Source of the DNA: Oscillospiraceae bacterium
GTDB lineage: Bacteria > Bacillota > Clostridia > Oscillospirales > Ruminococcaceae
Reading direction: 5' to 3'
Length of the DNA: 64,000 nucleotides
NCBI GenBank assembly: GCA_029006135.1
Contig: JAQXGE010000007.1
Location: forward strand, 1-64,000
How positions within the stretch are numbered: position 1 is the first letter of the stretch; the number at the start of each line of letters is the position of its first letter. The notes under the pieces were generated by a model, which worked only from the letters and a program-made list of their open reading frames with translations, did not search any database and was not told where the DNA came from. Shown piece after piece: positions 42,374 through 51,400 of this stretch. Both the position numbers and the translations under genes were made by a program.

Positions 42374-43258
42374 TTATTTTTCTGTGTCAGATTTACTGTC
42401 TTTGCGCTTCTTTCCCTGCCGTGCAATCACAGCCGCAACGGCAGCTGCTGCAATCAGACCGGCAATCAGCCACAGCAAAGACGGCGGGAAAGTCTTTGCT
42501 TCTCCCTCGGCCCAACCGGCATAAAGAGTCATATTGTTTTTGACGGTATCCTGTTCAAAATCCCAGAGAGTGGTATGGTCAATGTCAGCGTACCATCCGG
42601 AGAAGTGAAAGCCTTTCCGGGTCGGCGGTTCCGGCTCCCTGATTTTTTCACCATATTGTACGGTTTGCTCCGGTACTTCACTTCCTCCCGAGGAATCAAA
42701 GTTCACCGTACAAGCCGATGAGACAACCACCAAAACCTCATTGGTGGAACAGGCAAAACTCCCCGTTCCGTCCCTGCGGGAGACCAGCGGGTTTTGGCTG
42801 GTGATGCGGGCCGTACCGGAATCCGCTGTCACCTTCAAACGGATACTTCCCACCTGCTCAGCAGCTTTCCACTTCATTCCGCCGCTCATGGACAGGTAAT
42901 TCATATAATATGCACGGGAGCCATCTGTCCTGGCGAGATCTTCTCCGTTTACCTTTTCTGCCAGATTTTCGCTGTCCGGCACCAGTTCAAAAAAATCACT
43001 GTCGTACTGAATCTCATCCTGCATAGCATACATGGTGTACGGTTCATCCGAATCGGATCGGGTAAGTGTCAAGGTCAGCGTAATAATGTCCCCGCAGGAC
43101 ACCTCTCGATATTCTTCTCCGTCTGCCGTCAGTTCAAATGCAAAGGAAGGTTCTTTTGAATCCGCTGGAGCCGCAGTCAGAGCAGCCGCCTTATGCGGGC
43201 AAATGACAAACAAAATTGCTGACACTGCTACCAAAAGAAATGTATATCTTTGTTTCAT
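42374..43258 (-). CDS. Membrane-anchored surface protein: cohesin-like domain, InlB/Flg_new repeat, C-terminal TM
   Basis: N-terminal signal; TVNFDSSGGSEVPEQTVQYGEKIREPEPPTRKGFHFSGWYAD...LYAGW; C-terminal TM then KKRKDSKSDTEK. Confidence 0.7.
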   Translation of the reverse strand: MKQRYTFLLVAVSAILFVICPHKAAALTAAPADSKEPSFAFELTADGEEYREVSCGDIITLTLTLTRSDSDEPYTMYAMQDEIQYDSDFFELVPDSENLAEKVNGEDLARTDGSRAYYMNYLSMSGGMKWKAAEQVGSIRLKVTADSGTARITSQNPLVSRRDGTGSFACSTNEVLVVVSSACTVNFDSSGGSEVPEQTVQYGEKIREPEPPTRKGFHFSGWYADIDHTTLWDFEQDTVKNNMTLYAGWAEGEAKTFPPSLLWLIAGLIAAAAVAAVIARQGKKRKDSKSDTEK

Positions 43259-43308
43259 TCACATTTTTCTCTCCTCACCCAATTCACTTTTTCCCGGATG
43301 CTGCGAAT

Positions 43309-45345
43309 TCACTGTTGTTTCAGCAGCCAATCAATGACTGCCGCCGCATCCGCCACATTGACTTCACCATCACCATTGGTGTCTGCCCGAAGATATTTTT
43401 CTGCCGGCACTTGTTCCGTGAATCCGGTATACCGCACATTATAGATGTTGTAAATCAGCTGAGCATCGTTTGCGTCCACCTTGCCGCTTTTGTTCACGTC
43501 CATACCGTAGTCCACGCTGACCGGCGTTCCATCGGTTATATCTACCTGTGCAGCGGCCTGAGTGAGGCTCAAGGTCTGTTCAATTGTCAAAGCGCAGTAT
43601 GCATTATACTGTTCCGACCAGTACATGGCCGCTCCTGCATAGCTGGGAATATGCCCATCGTCCAGTGTAACAGAATTTCTAACTAACCAGACAGCTGTCC
43701 CGTCCAAATCGAGATATTTTGACACCGTAACACCGTTTGTATTCACCGTGCGTAGAATCGTAAAAGTCAGATTGCCCTCCACTTCTTTGACGGTATAGAC
43801 GCCATCACCGGAATCCACAACGGGCACGCTCTTTCCGCCAACCTCAGCGGTCACCGCATAAGTGTATCCCTGCTCGGTGTGAAGCGTCAGGGAGTAGTCC
43901 TGCCCCAAAGTCGCCGTTGGTGTATATCCGGCAGCCGCACCGGCACCGCTGCCCTCAACGGTCACCGTCCCCTGCGCCTGCTGTTTCGTAACTGTGACAG
44001 AAATATCTCCGCAAATGGCCGAGCCGGAAATTGTGTAAGTTCCTTCTTCGGCCGTATATCCGGTATATGTCTTTCCTCCAATTGTGAGGCTTTCCACACT
44101 GTACGCCCAGTTTTTCACTGTCGGAACGGTAAAAGAATAATCCGTTCCGTAAACCGCTTGTGCCGCCCCTTCTATTTCTTCCGCAGCATTGCCCGCAAAG
44201 GTGACAGCATAATGTTTGGGCGTCCTGCTGCCCGTAATTGTAACCGGTCCGCTTACGTTTGGAATTATATAAGTTCCGTTTTCGCCGATTACGGGATTTG
44301 TTTCTGTTCCATTGACCAGCGCCGTAATCTCCCCGTAATCGTAATTGGTGCCGTCGCTTGCCTTTGTGAACGTGTAGTCCTCCCCTTCTGTCGCACTGGA
44401 AGGTCCGTCAAATATTTCATCCAGCGTAACCGCGAAGGTTCTCTTAGCAATGTTCAGTTCGATGGAATCCGCGATAATTGTTGCCAAAGTAAGGTCGCGG
44501 TCCTCCGCCGTCTCTCCGCCGCCAAAGGAAGCAGAAACTAAGGAAATTTTTCCTGTTCCCGCGCAGAGAGCATCAAAGGCAAGAATATAGGCCGAACTCC
44601 CGAAGTTTTTGTCCCGTCCGTAATCTTCAATCTTCAACGTTCCGTCCGTATCACCAACAGATGCTGTTCCCAAATACGATTTTTCTTCGTTAAAGGCGAA
44701 AGCGTCCGAATCGTAATTAATGATTAGCTCCGCAGCCGAAAAGGATGTTTCAGCCGCGTTTCCAACCGCCACGTTGATATTCACGGTTTCTCCGGCGCTG
44801 GTCTCATTAGACAGAGCCGACAAACCGGCTGTATATCCTTCATAATTAAGCGAAAACGTTTGAGTTATCGGCACTTCAAACTTTTGCCAACTTTGATTCT
44901 CTTCTAATATGGCAACCTTTGCAGCACCGATGGAATAGGTTCCTTCCGGCGTTCCGGCCGGCACCAAATAGGAAATTGCAGCGATTTCCGTCAATGTTTG
45001 AGGCTGTTTTTCGTTCATCCAGTATACTGTTTGACTATCCTCATACATATTCATGATTTCACTGCCGGTACTCGCCTGCAAGAACGTAAAGGGTTCCGGA
45101 ATAACCAGTTGAAACTCTATTCCCGCTAATTTAATTGTACTGTTGGCATACAGATGAAAAACAACAATCTGATTTTCCCCTGTAATCTTTACTTGAGATG
45201 GTTCCATTTCCCCGTATAGTGAAGTTTGCTCTTCACCGTTCTCGCTGTCTGCATAGACCGGCAAGCACGTTTGTGCACACAGCACAACGCAGAGGAGGAG
45301 ACTTGCTGCCTTCTTCATCCTATTGACAATGCGTTCCTGTGTCAT
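43309..45345 (-). CDS. Secreted protein with cohesin-like regions and C-terminal type I dockerin
   Basis: MKKAASLLLCVVLCAQTCLPVYA signal; DVNKSGKVDANDAQLIYNIYN ... ADTNGDGEVNVADAAAVIDWLL (two Ca-binding repeats). Confidence 0.82.
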   Translation of the reverse strand: MTQERIVNRMKKAASLLLCVVLCAQTCLPVYADSENGEEQTSLYGEMEPSQVKITGENQIVVFHLYANSTIKLAGIEFQLVIPEPFTFLQASTGSEIMNMYEDSQTVYWMNEKQPQTLTEIAAISYLVPAGTPEGTYSIGAAKVAILEENQSWQKFEVPITQTFSLNYEGYTAGLSALSNETSAGETVNINVAVGNAAETSFSAAELIINYDSDAFAFNEEKSYLGTASVGDTDGTLKIEDYGRDKNFGSSAYILAFDALCAGTGKISLVSASFGGGETAEDRDLTLATIIADSIELNIAKRTFAVTLDEIFDGPSSATEGEDYTFTKASDGTNYDYGEITALVNGTETNPVIGENGTYIIPNVSGPVTITGSRTPKHYAVTFAGNAAEEIEGAAQAVYGTDYSFTVPTVKNWAYSVESLTIGGKTYTGYTAEEGTYTISGSAICGDISVTVTKQQAQGTVTVEGSGAGAAAGYTPTATLGQDYSLTLHTEQGYTYAVTAEVGGKSVPVVDSGDGVYTVKEVEGNLTFTILRTVNTNGVTVSKYLDLDGTAVWLVRNSVTLDDGHIPSYAGAAMYWSEQYNAYCALTIEQTLSLTQAAAQVDITDGTPVSVDYGMDVNKSGKVDANDAQLIYNIYNVRYTGFTEQVPAEKYLRADTNGDGEVNVADAAAVIDWLLKQQ

Positions 45346-45675
45346 CAGATATCATCCCCTTATTTATATTGCAAATGGTATGAACATTTATTTTTTTGCA
45401 AGCAGCAGATTTTTGATGCAGTTCATCCGTTCGCTATTATTTTATCATATCAGGTTCAATTATCCTGTACAATATAAAATCACGACAAACTTCGCACACA
45501 ATTTTTATAACAATTTTCAAAATCTTTCTTTTCCCAAAATTTGTCCCCCAAAAACCGATATTTTTAAAGTTCTTCCGTGTCTGACAAAATTCACAAGTCC
45601 CACACTTTCAAATTCTGCCAAGCTGTGATATACTGAAAAAAATTCATGGTCCAATTAGATTGGAGGTTCTTTCCC

Positions 45676-46461
45676 ATGTGGACTCGTTCCTTACTTAAAT
45701 CGAATGCCAAGGAGGCTCTGCGAGGCCGGTACTGGCGGAGTTTTCTGCTCTGCCTGCTGCTCTCGTTTTTGGGTATCGGCAGTGTTGCCGGCAATTTCAC
45801 GGTTGAGTTTCGGCAGCAGATGGATGCCCTTGATACTGCCATCAACGGCGAGGTATGGCAGGGCAACGCCGCGCAGGCTCTTCCGCAAGATTTGCTTGAG
45901 ATGATTCCGCCGCGTTTTTGGGGCTTTGCTGTGGCCGCCATTCTGATTGCCGTTGTGCTGGGGATTTGCCTGGGTGCATTTCTTCTTAACCCGCTCGAGG
46001 TTGGCCGAAACCGCTATTTTATGGAAAGCCGGCAGTCCCTCACCCCCATGGGCACCGTCACGACCGTGTTCGGTCCCGGGTATCTGAATGTTGTCAAAGT
46101 GCAGTTTCTGGTTACCCTCAAAATCGCGCTGGGCAGTATCCTCATCATCCCCGGCATCTACTGGAGTTTCTGTTACATGATGGTTCCTTATCTGCTGGCG
46201 GAGAATCCGTATATGACACCGCGTCGTGCGATGGAATTGAGCAAGCAGATGATGGAAGGTGAAAAGTGGAACGCCTTCGTGCTCAGGCTTTCTTTCATCG
46301 GCTGGAATATTCTCTGTTCGCTGACGTTTGGCATTGGATATTTCTTCCTTGAGCCTTATGTGCAGGCCACTTACGCCGAACTGTATGCCGCTCTGCGTGC
46401 CAAGGCCCTGGCCATGAACATGACGGACGCCAACGAATTGGGCGGCTTTGTCAGACACTGA
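45676..46461 (+). CDS. DUF975-family membrane protein
   Basis: LLKSNAKEALRGRYWRSFLLCLLLSFL; MEGEKWNAFVLRLSFIGWNIL; SD TGGAGG. Confidence 0.9.
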   Translation: MWTRSLLKSNAKEALRGRYWRSFLLCLLLSFLGIGSVAGNFTVEFRQQMDALDTAINGEVWQGNAAQALPQDLLEMIPPRFWGFAVAAILIAVVLGICLGAFLLNPLEVGRNRYFMESRQSLTPMGTVTTVFGPGYLNVVKVQFLVTLKIALGSILIIPGIYWSFCYMMVPYLLAENPYMTPRRAMELSKQMMEGEKWNAFVLRLSFIGWNILCSLTFGIGYFFLEPYVQATYAELYAALRAKALAMNMTDANELGGFVRH

Positions 46462-46507
46462 GGCGGACACATAAAATTAAACCAACCGCAATCAATCATA
46501 CAGCAGA

Positions 46508-46547
46508 AAAATGGCACGGCCCGCAAAATACGGACCGTGCCATTTTG
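46508..46547. terminator. Bidirectional terminator
   Basis: AAAATGGCACGGCCCG / CGGACCGTGCCATTTT. Confidence 0.85.
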
Positions 46548-46550
46548 TAT

Positions 46551-46633
46551 GCCGCCGACCGGGATCGAACCGGTACGGCATTTCTGCCGAGGGATTTTAA
46601 GTCCCTTGCGTCTGCCAGTTCCGCCACGGCGGC
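46551..46633 (-). tRNA. tRNA-Leu (anticodon UAA)
   Basis: Minus strand GCCGCCGTGGCGGAACTGGCAGACGCAAGGGACTTAAAATCCC...GGTTCGATCCCGGTCGGCGGC, 83 nt, no encoded CCA. Confidence 0.95.
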
Positions 46634-46784
46634 TTAACGGTGATTATTGTATCGCAAATTGGGGCAGATGTCAATCTCACCGCCCTCCTTTATCGAGGGT
46701 CTTTCATGGACTGCTCGTCAGTTTTTTTCTTAATATGCAGCAGATGCAAAACACTGCAAAGTTCTGTACTTTTGTACATTTTCC

Positions 46785-46813
46785 TTGCAATTTTAGTCAG
46801 ATAGGCGTAAACT
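46785..46813 (+). promoter_or_regulatory. Promoter of mrp
   Basis: TTGCAA-N17-TAAACT. Confidence 0.55.
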
Positions 46814-46885
46814 AATGAATATATCGGCATTGCATTCTCGATGCAATGCCGGCGATGATTTGCAAAATAAAGGAGTTATTTTTCC

Positions 46886-47710
46886 ATGAGTGAAGCTTGC
46901 AACCATGACTGCAGCAACTGCCATGCTGACTGCGAAAGCCGTGCACCTCAGCACGAACCGCCCCATGCCAAAAGTCACATTAAAAAAGTGATTGGCGTTG
47001 TTTCCGGCAAGGGCGGCGTCGGCAAGAGCATGACCAGCGCCATGCTGGCCGTTGCGATGCGCCGCAAAGGCTACCAGGTCGGCATCCTGGATGCGGATAT
47101 CACCGGTCCTTCTATTCCCAAACTGTTCGGCGTTCATGGCCCGGCTATGGGCAATGAGGATGGGATTCTGCCCGTCAAGAGCCACACGGGCATCGACATC
47201 ATGTCCATTAACCTGCTTCTTGAGGACGAGGAAGCCCCCGTTGTCTGGCGCGGTCCTGTGATTGCAGGTGCTGTCAAGCAGTTCTGGCAGGAAGTTATCT
47301 GGGAAGATGTTGATTTCCTGTTTGTCGATATGCCTCCGGGAACCGGCGATGTTCCTCTGACGGTCTTTCAGACCCTGCCGGTGGATGGCATTATCATTGT
47401 GTCCAGCCCGCAGGAACTGGTCGGCATGATTGTCGGCAAGGCCGTGCAGATGGCTAAAATGATGAATGTTCCCATCCTTGGCATTGTCGAAAACATGAGT
47501 TACGCCGTCTGCCCCGACTGCGGCAAGCACATTTCCGTATTCGGTGATTCCCACGTGGATGAGACCGCTGCCAAGTATGGCCTTTCTGTTCTGGCCAAGA
47601 TGCCCATTGACCCCGAACTGGCCAAAGAGGCCGATGCCGGTATGATTGAGACTTATGCCGGTTCTTCGCTGGATGGTGCAGCCAACGCGGTGGCTGCGCT
47701 GCTGAAGTAA
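46886..47710 (+). CDS. Mrp/NBP35 (ApbC)-family ATP-binding protein
   Basis: KKVIGVVSGKGGVGKSMTSAMLAVAM; VDMPPGTGDVPLTVFQ; GIVENMSYAVCPDCG. Confidence 0.96.
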   Translation: MSEACNHDCSNCHADCESRAPQHEPPHAKSHIKKVIGVVSGKGGVGKSMTSAMLAVAMRRKGYQVGILDADITGPSIPKLFGVHGPAMGNEDGILPVKSHTGIDIMSINLLLEDEEAPVVWRGPVIAGAVKQFWQEVIWEDVDFLFVDMPPGTGDVPLTVFQTLPVDGIIIVSSPQELVGMIVGKAVQMAKMMNVPILGIVENMSYAVCPDCGKHISVFGDSHVDETAAKYGLSVLAKMPIDPELAKEADAGMIETYAGSSLDGAANAVAALLK

Positions 47711-47773
47711 ATTTCAGCGGTCTGTTTCTTTTCCTGGTTTCACAAATATTTTATTTGCAGGAGGTTACATATC

Positions 47774-48190
47774 ATGAAAAAATTTCTCGAAGAATTCAAG
47801 GCGTTTGCCCTCAAGGGCAACATGATGGACATGGCTGTTGGTGTCATTATCGGCGGTGCGTTCTCCTCGCTCGTCACTTCCCTGACGGACAACATCATCA
47901 ACCCTATCATTGGTATTCTTTTCAAGGCTGACTTCAGCAGTGTTGTGCTCAACCTGCCTTTCGGCATTACGCTGGGCATTGGTTCCTTTGTCTCGGCCAT
48001 CATCAACTTTATCATCCTCGCGTTCGTGCTGTTCTGCATTATCAAGGGAATGAATGCGCTGATGACCCTTGGCCATCACGAGGAAGAAAAGCCCGCTGAG
48101 CCTGCCGCGCCGGCTGCTCCTACCCAGGAAGAACTGCTGGCCCAGATTTTGGCTGAGCTTAAAGCACAGAATACTGCCAAGGTCGATTGA
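47774..48190 (+). CDS. mscL: Large-conductance mechanosensitive channel
   Basis: MKKFLEEFKAFALKGNMMDMAVGVIIGGAFSSLVTSLTDNIINPIIGIL. Confidence 0.97.
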   Translation: MKKFLEEFKAFALKGNMMDMAVGVIIGGAFSSLVTSLTDNIINPIIGILFKADFSSVVLNLPFGITLGIGSFVSAIINFIILAFVLFCIIKGMNALMTLGHHEEEKPAEPAAPAAPTQEELLAQILAELKAQNTAKVD

Positions 48191-48294
48191 TTGCCTCCCA
48201 ATCCAAGCAGGCAAAACAAAATTAAGTTTTTGCTTTATGAATTAAATTTCAAAAGATTTTCAGCTTAATTTCAGAAAAAAATTTTGTTTGCTCG

Positions 48295-48323
48295 TTGTCA
48301 AATCCACCTTCGTATGGTATAGT
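48295..48323 (+). promoter_or_regulatory. gltBD promoter
   Basis: TTGTCA-N17-TATAGT. Confidence 0.8.
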
Positions 48324-48338
48324 TAGAGACAAGAACAA

Positions 48339-48386
48339 AGACGTTCCCAAATACGGGTCAGTGCGCCCGTTGGGAACGTCTTTTTT
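48339..48386 (+). terminator. Leader terminator/attenuator candidate upstream of gltB
   Basis: AGACGTTCCCAA ... TTGGGAACGTCTTTTTT, 12-bp stem plus U-run, about 10 nt after predicted TSS. Confidence 0.8.
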
Positions 48387-48463
48387 CGTTATAAAAGCGG
48401 GTACCGGAACTGTGCACCGGTCCCGCTCCCGCAGATGAAAGGTTACGGGAAGGAGTAAAACGG

Positions 48464-51400
48464 ATGGAAAACTTTACTGAACGCACGACCCCCGCCGGAC
48501 TGTACGATTCGCAGTTTGAACACGACAACTGCGGCATTGGTGCCGTGGTGGATATCAAGGGCCGCAAAAGTCACAAAACCATCAATGACGCCCTGCAGAT
48601 TGTGGAACACCTTGAGCACCGTGCCGGCAAGGATGCCGAGGGCAAGACCGGTGACGGCGTGGGCATTCTTTTGCAGATTGGTCATAAATTCTTTAAGAAG
48701 GCCGCCGCTCAGGCAGGGATTGAACTTGGCGGCGAGCGGAAATATGGCATTGGTATGTTCTTTTTCCCGCAGGAAGAGCTTGACCGCAATCAAGACAAAA
48801 AGCTGTTTGAGATCATCTGCAAAAAAGAGGGTCTTCATTTTCTCGGCTGGCGTGAAGTTCCCACCTGCCCGGATGTTTTGGGACACAAAGCCCGCAACTG
48901 TATGCCGAGTATCTGGCAGGCTTTTGTGGAAAAGCCTGCGCGCATCAAGCCCGGCATTGACTTTGACCGCAGGCTTTATGTGGCGCGCCGCGTCTTTGAG
49001 CAGTCCAGCCAAAAGACCTATGTGTGCAGCCTTTCAAGCCGTACCATCGTGTATAAAGGTATGTTCCTTGTGAAGGAACTGCGGCTGTTCTACCCGGATT
49101 TGCAGGACGAGGACTACGAATCCGCCATCGGTATGGTTCACAGCCGCTTCTCCACCAATACGGCACCGAGCTGGAACCGGGCACACCCCAACCGCTTTAT
49201 TCTGCATAACGGCGAAATCAACACCATCCGCGGCAATGTGGATACGATGCTTGCCCGTGAGGAGACCATCGGTTCCAATTATCTAAAAGAAGACATGACC
49301 AAAGTTCTTCCCATTGTCAATCAGGGCGGTTCTGACTCGGCCATGCTTGACAATACCCTTGAGTTCATGGTCATGAACGGCATGGAACTTCCGCTGGCCG
49401 TCATGGTCACGATTCCTGAGCCGTGGGAAAACAACAAGAGCATGGACCCCAAAAAGCGTGCTTTCTATCAGTATTACGCCACCATGCTGGAGCCGTGGGA
49501 CGGGCCTGCTTCCATCCTGTTCAGTGACGGCGATGTGATGGGTGCTGTGCTGGACCGCAACGGTCTGCGTCCGAGCCGGTATTATATCACAAAGGACGGC
49601 CGCCTGATTCTCTCCAGCGAAGTCGGTGTTCTGGATTTGCCTTCCGACCAGATTGTCCGCAAGGACCGTCTGCGCCCCGGCAAGATGCTGCTGGTTGACA
49701 CCGTCAAGGGCGAACTCGTGGATGACGACCAGCTCAAGGCCGATTATGCGAGCCGCCAGCCTTACGGCGAATGGCTGGACCGCAACCTTGTCAATCTGTC
49801 CGACCTCAAGATTCCCAACGAGCGTGTGCCTGCACACAGCCGGGAAGAACTCGTCCGTCTGCAGAAGGCTTTTGGCTACGAGTACGAAGATGTTTCAACG
49901 ATGATTCTTCCTATGGCAAAGAACGGTGCGGAACCCGCCGGAGCCATGGGTTCGGATACCCCTCTGGCTGTTTTGAGCCATACGCATCCCCCGCTGTTTG
50001 AATACTTCAAGCAGATGTTTGCCCAGGTCACAAACCCGCCTATTGATGCGCTGCGTGAGAAGGTTGTGACTTCCACCACCGTTTATGTCGGTGCACAGGG
50101 CAATTTGCTCGAGGAGGACGCAGACAACTGCAAAGTCCTGAAAATCACCAACCCCATTTTGACCGAGACCGATTTGATGAAAATCAAGTCCATGAACGTT
50201 CCCGGCTTCAAGGTGGAAACCATTTCGATTTGCTACTATAAAAATACCGACCTGGAAAAAGCTATTGACCGGTTGTTTGTGGACGTGGACCGTGCCTACC
50301 GCGATGGTGCCAACATTCTCATTCTCTCGGATCGCGAAATTGACGAATACCATGTCGCCATTCCAAGTCTGCTGGCGGTGGGTGCCGTTTCCAAATATTT
50401 GGTCCGTACCCGCAAGCGCACCGCAATGGCGCTGATTCTTGAGAGCGGCGAGCCGCGCAAAGTCCACGATTTTGCCACGCTGCTGGGTTACGGTGCCTGT
50501 GCCATCAACCCCTACCTTGCACAGGAGACCATCGGCGAACTGATTGAAGACGGGCTGCTGGATAAAGATTATTACGCCGCCGTCAATGACTACAACAAGG
50601 CCGTCCTGGCAGGCATCGTGAAGATTGCCTCCAAAATGGGTATTTCCACCATTCAGTCCTATCAGGGAAGCCAGATTTTTGAAGCGCTCGGCATCAGCAA
50701 AGAGGTTGTGGATAAATACTTCACCAACACAGTCTCACGCGTGGGCGGTATTACCATCAAGGATATCCAGGATGATTTGGAAGCCCGCCACAAGCAGGCG
50801 TTCGACCCGCTGGGCCTTGACATCAATATGGAACTGCCCAGTGTCGGTGCGCACAAATTCCGCAGCGGCCCGCAGGCAGAGCAGCATCTGTACAATCCCC
50901 GGACCATTCATCTGCTCCAGCAGGCCTGCTGGACCGGTGATTACGGCAAGTTCAAGGAATATACCGCGTCCCTTGAGCAGACCGGCGGCGATGCCATGCA
51001 TCTGCGCAGCCTGCTGGACTTCAATTACCCTGAGCAGGGCGTTCCTCTTGACGAAGTGGAAAGCGTTGACTCCATTGTTCGCCGCTTCAAGACCGCGGCC
51101 ATGAGCTATGGTGCTCTGTCCGAGGAAGCGCACGAATGTATGGCCATTGCCATGAACCGTCTGGGCGGCAAGAGCAATACCGGCGAGGGCGGCGAGGCCG
51201 AGGACCGCTACGGCACGGAGCGCAACAGCGCCATCAAGCAAGTTGCTTCGGCCCGGTTCGGCGTGACCAGCAAATATCTGGTTTCCGCAGAGGAAATTCA
51301 AATCAAGATGGCGCAGGGCGCGAAGCCCGGTGAGGGCGGTCAGCTTCCCGGCGGCAAGGTTTACCCCTGGGTTGCCAAGACCCGCAACTCCACAACCGGT

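Noticed and set aside
45661-45675. TGGAGGTTCTTTC shared with positions 57-69
   Set aside because: Just a short SD-containing coincidence in front of the DUF975 gene; no flanking repeat.
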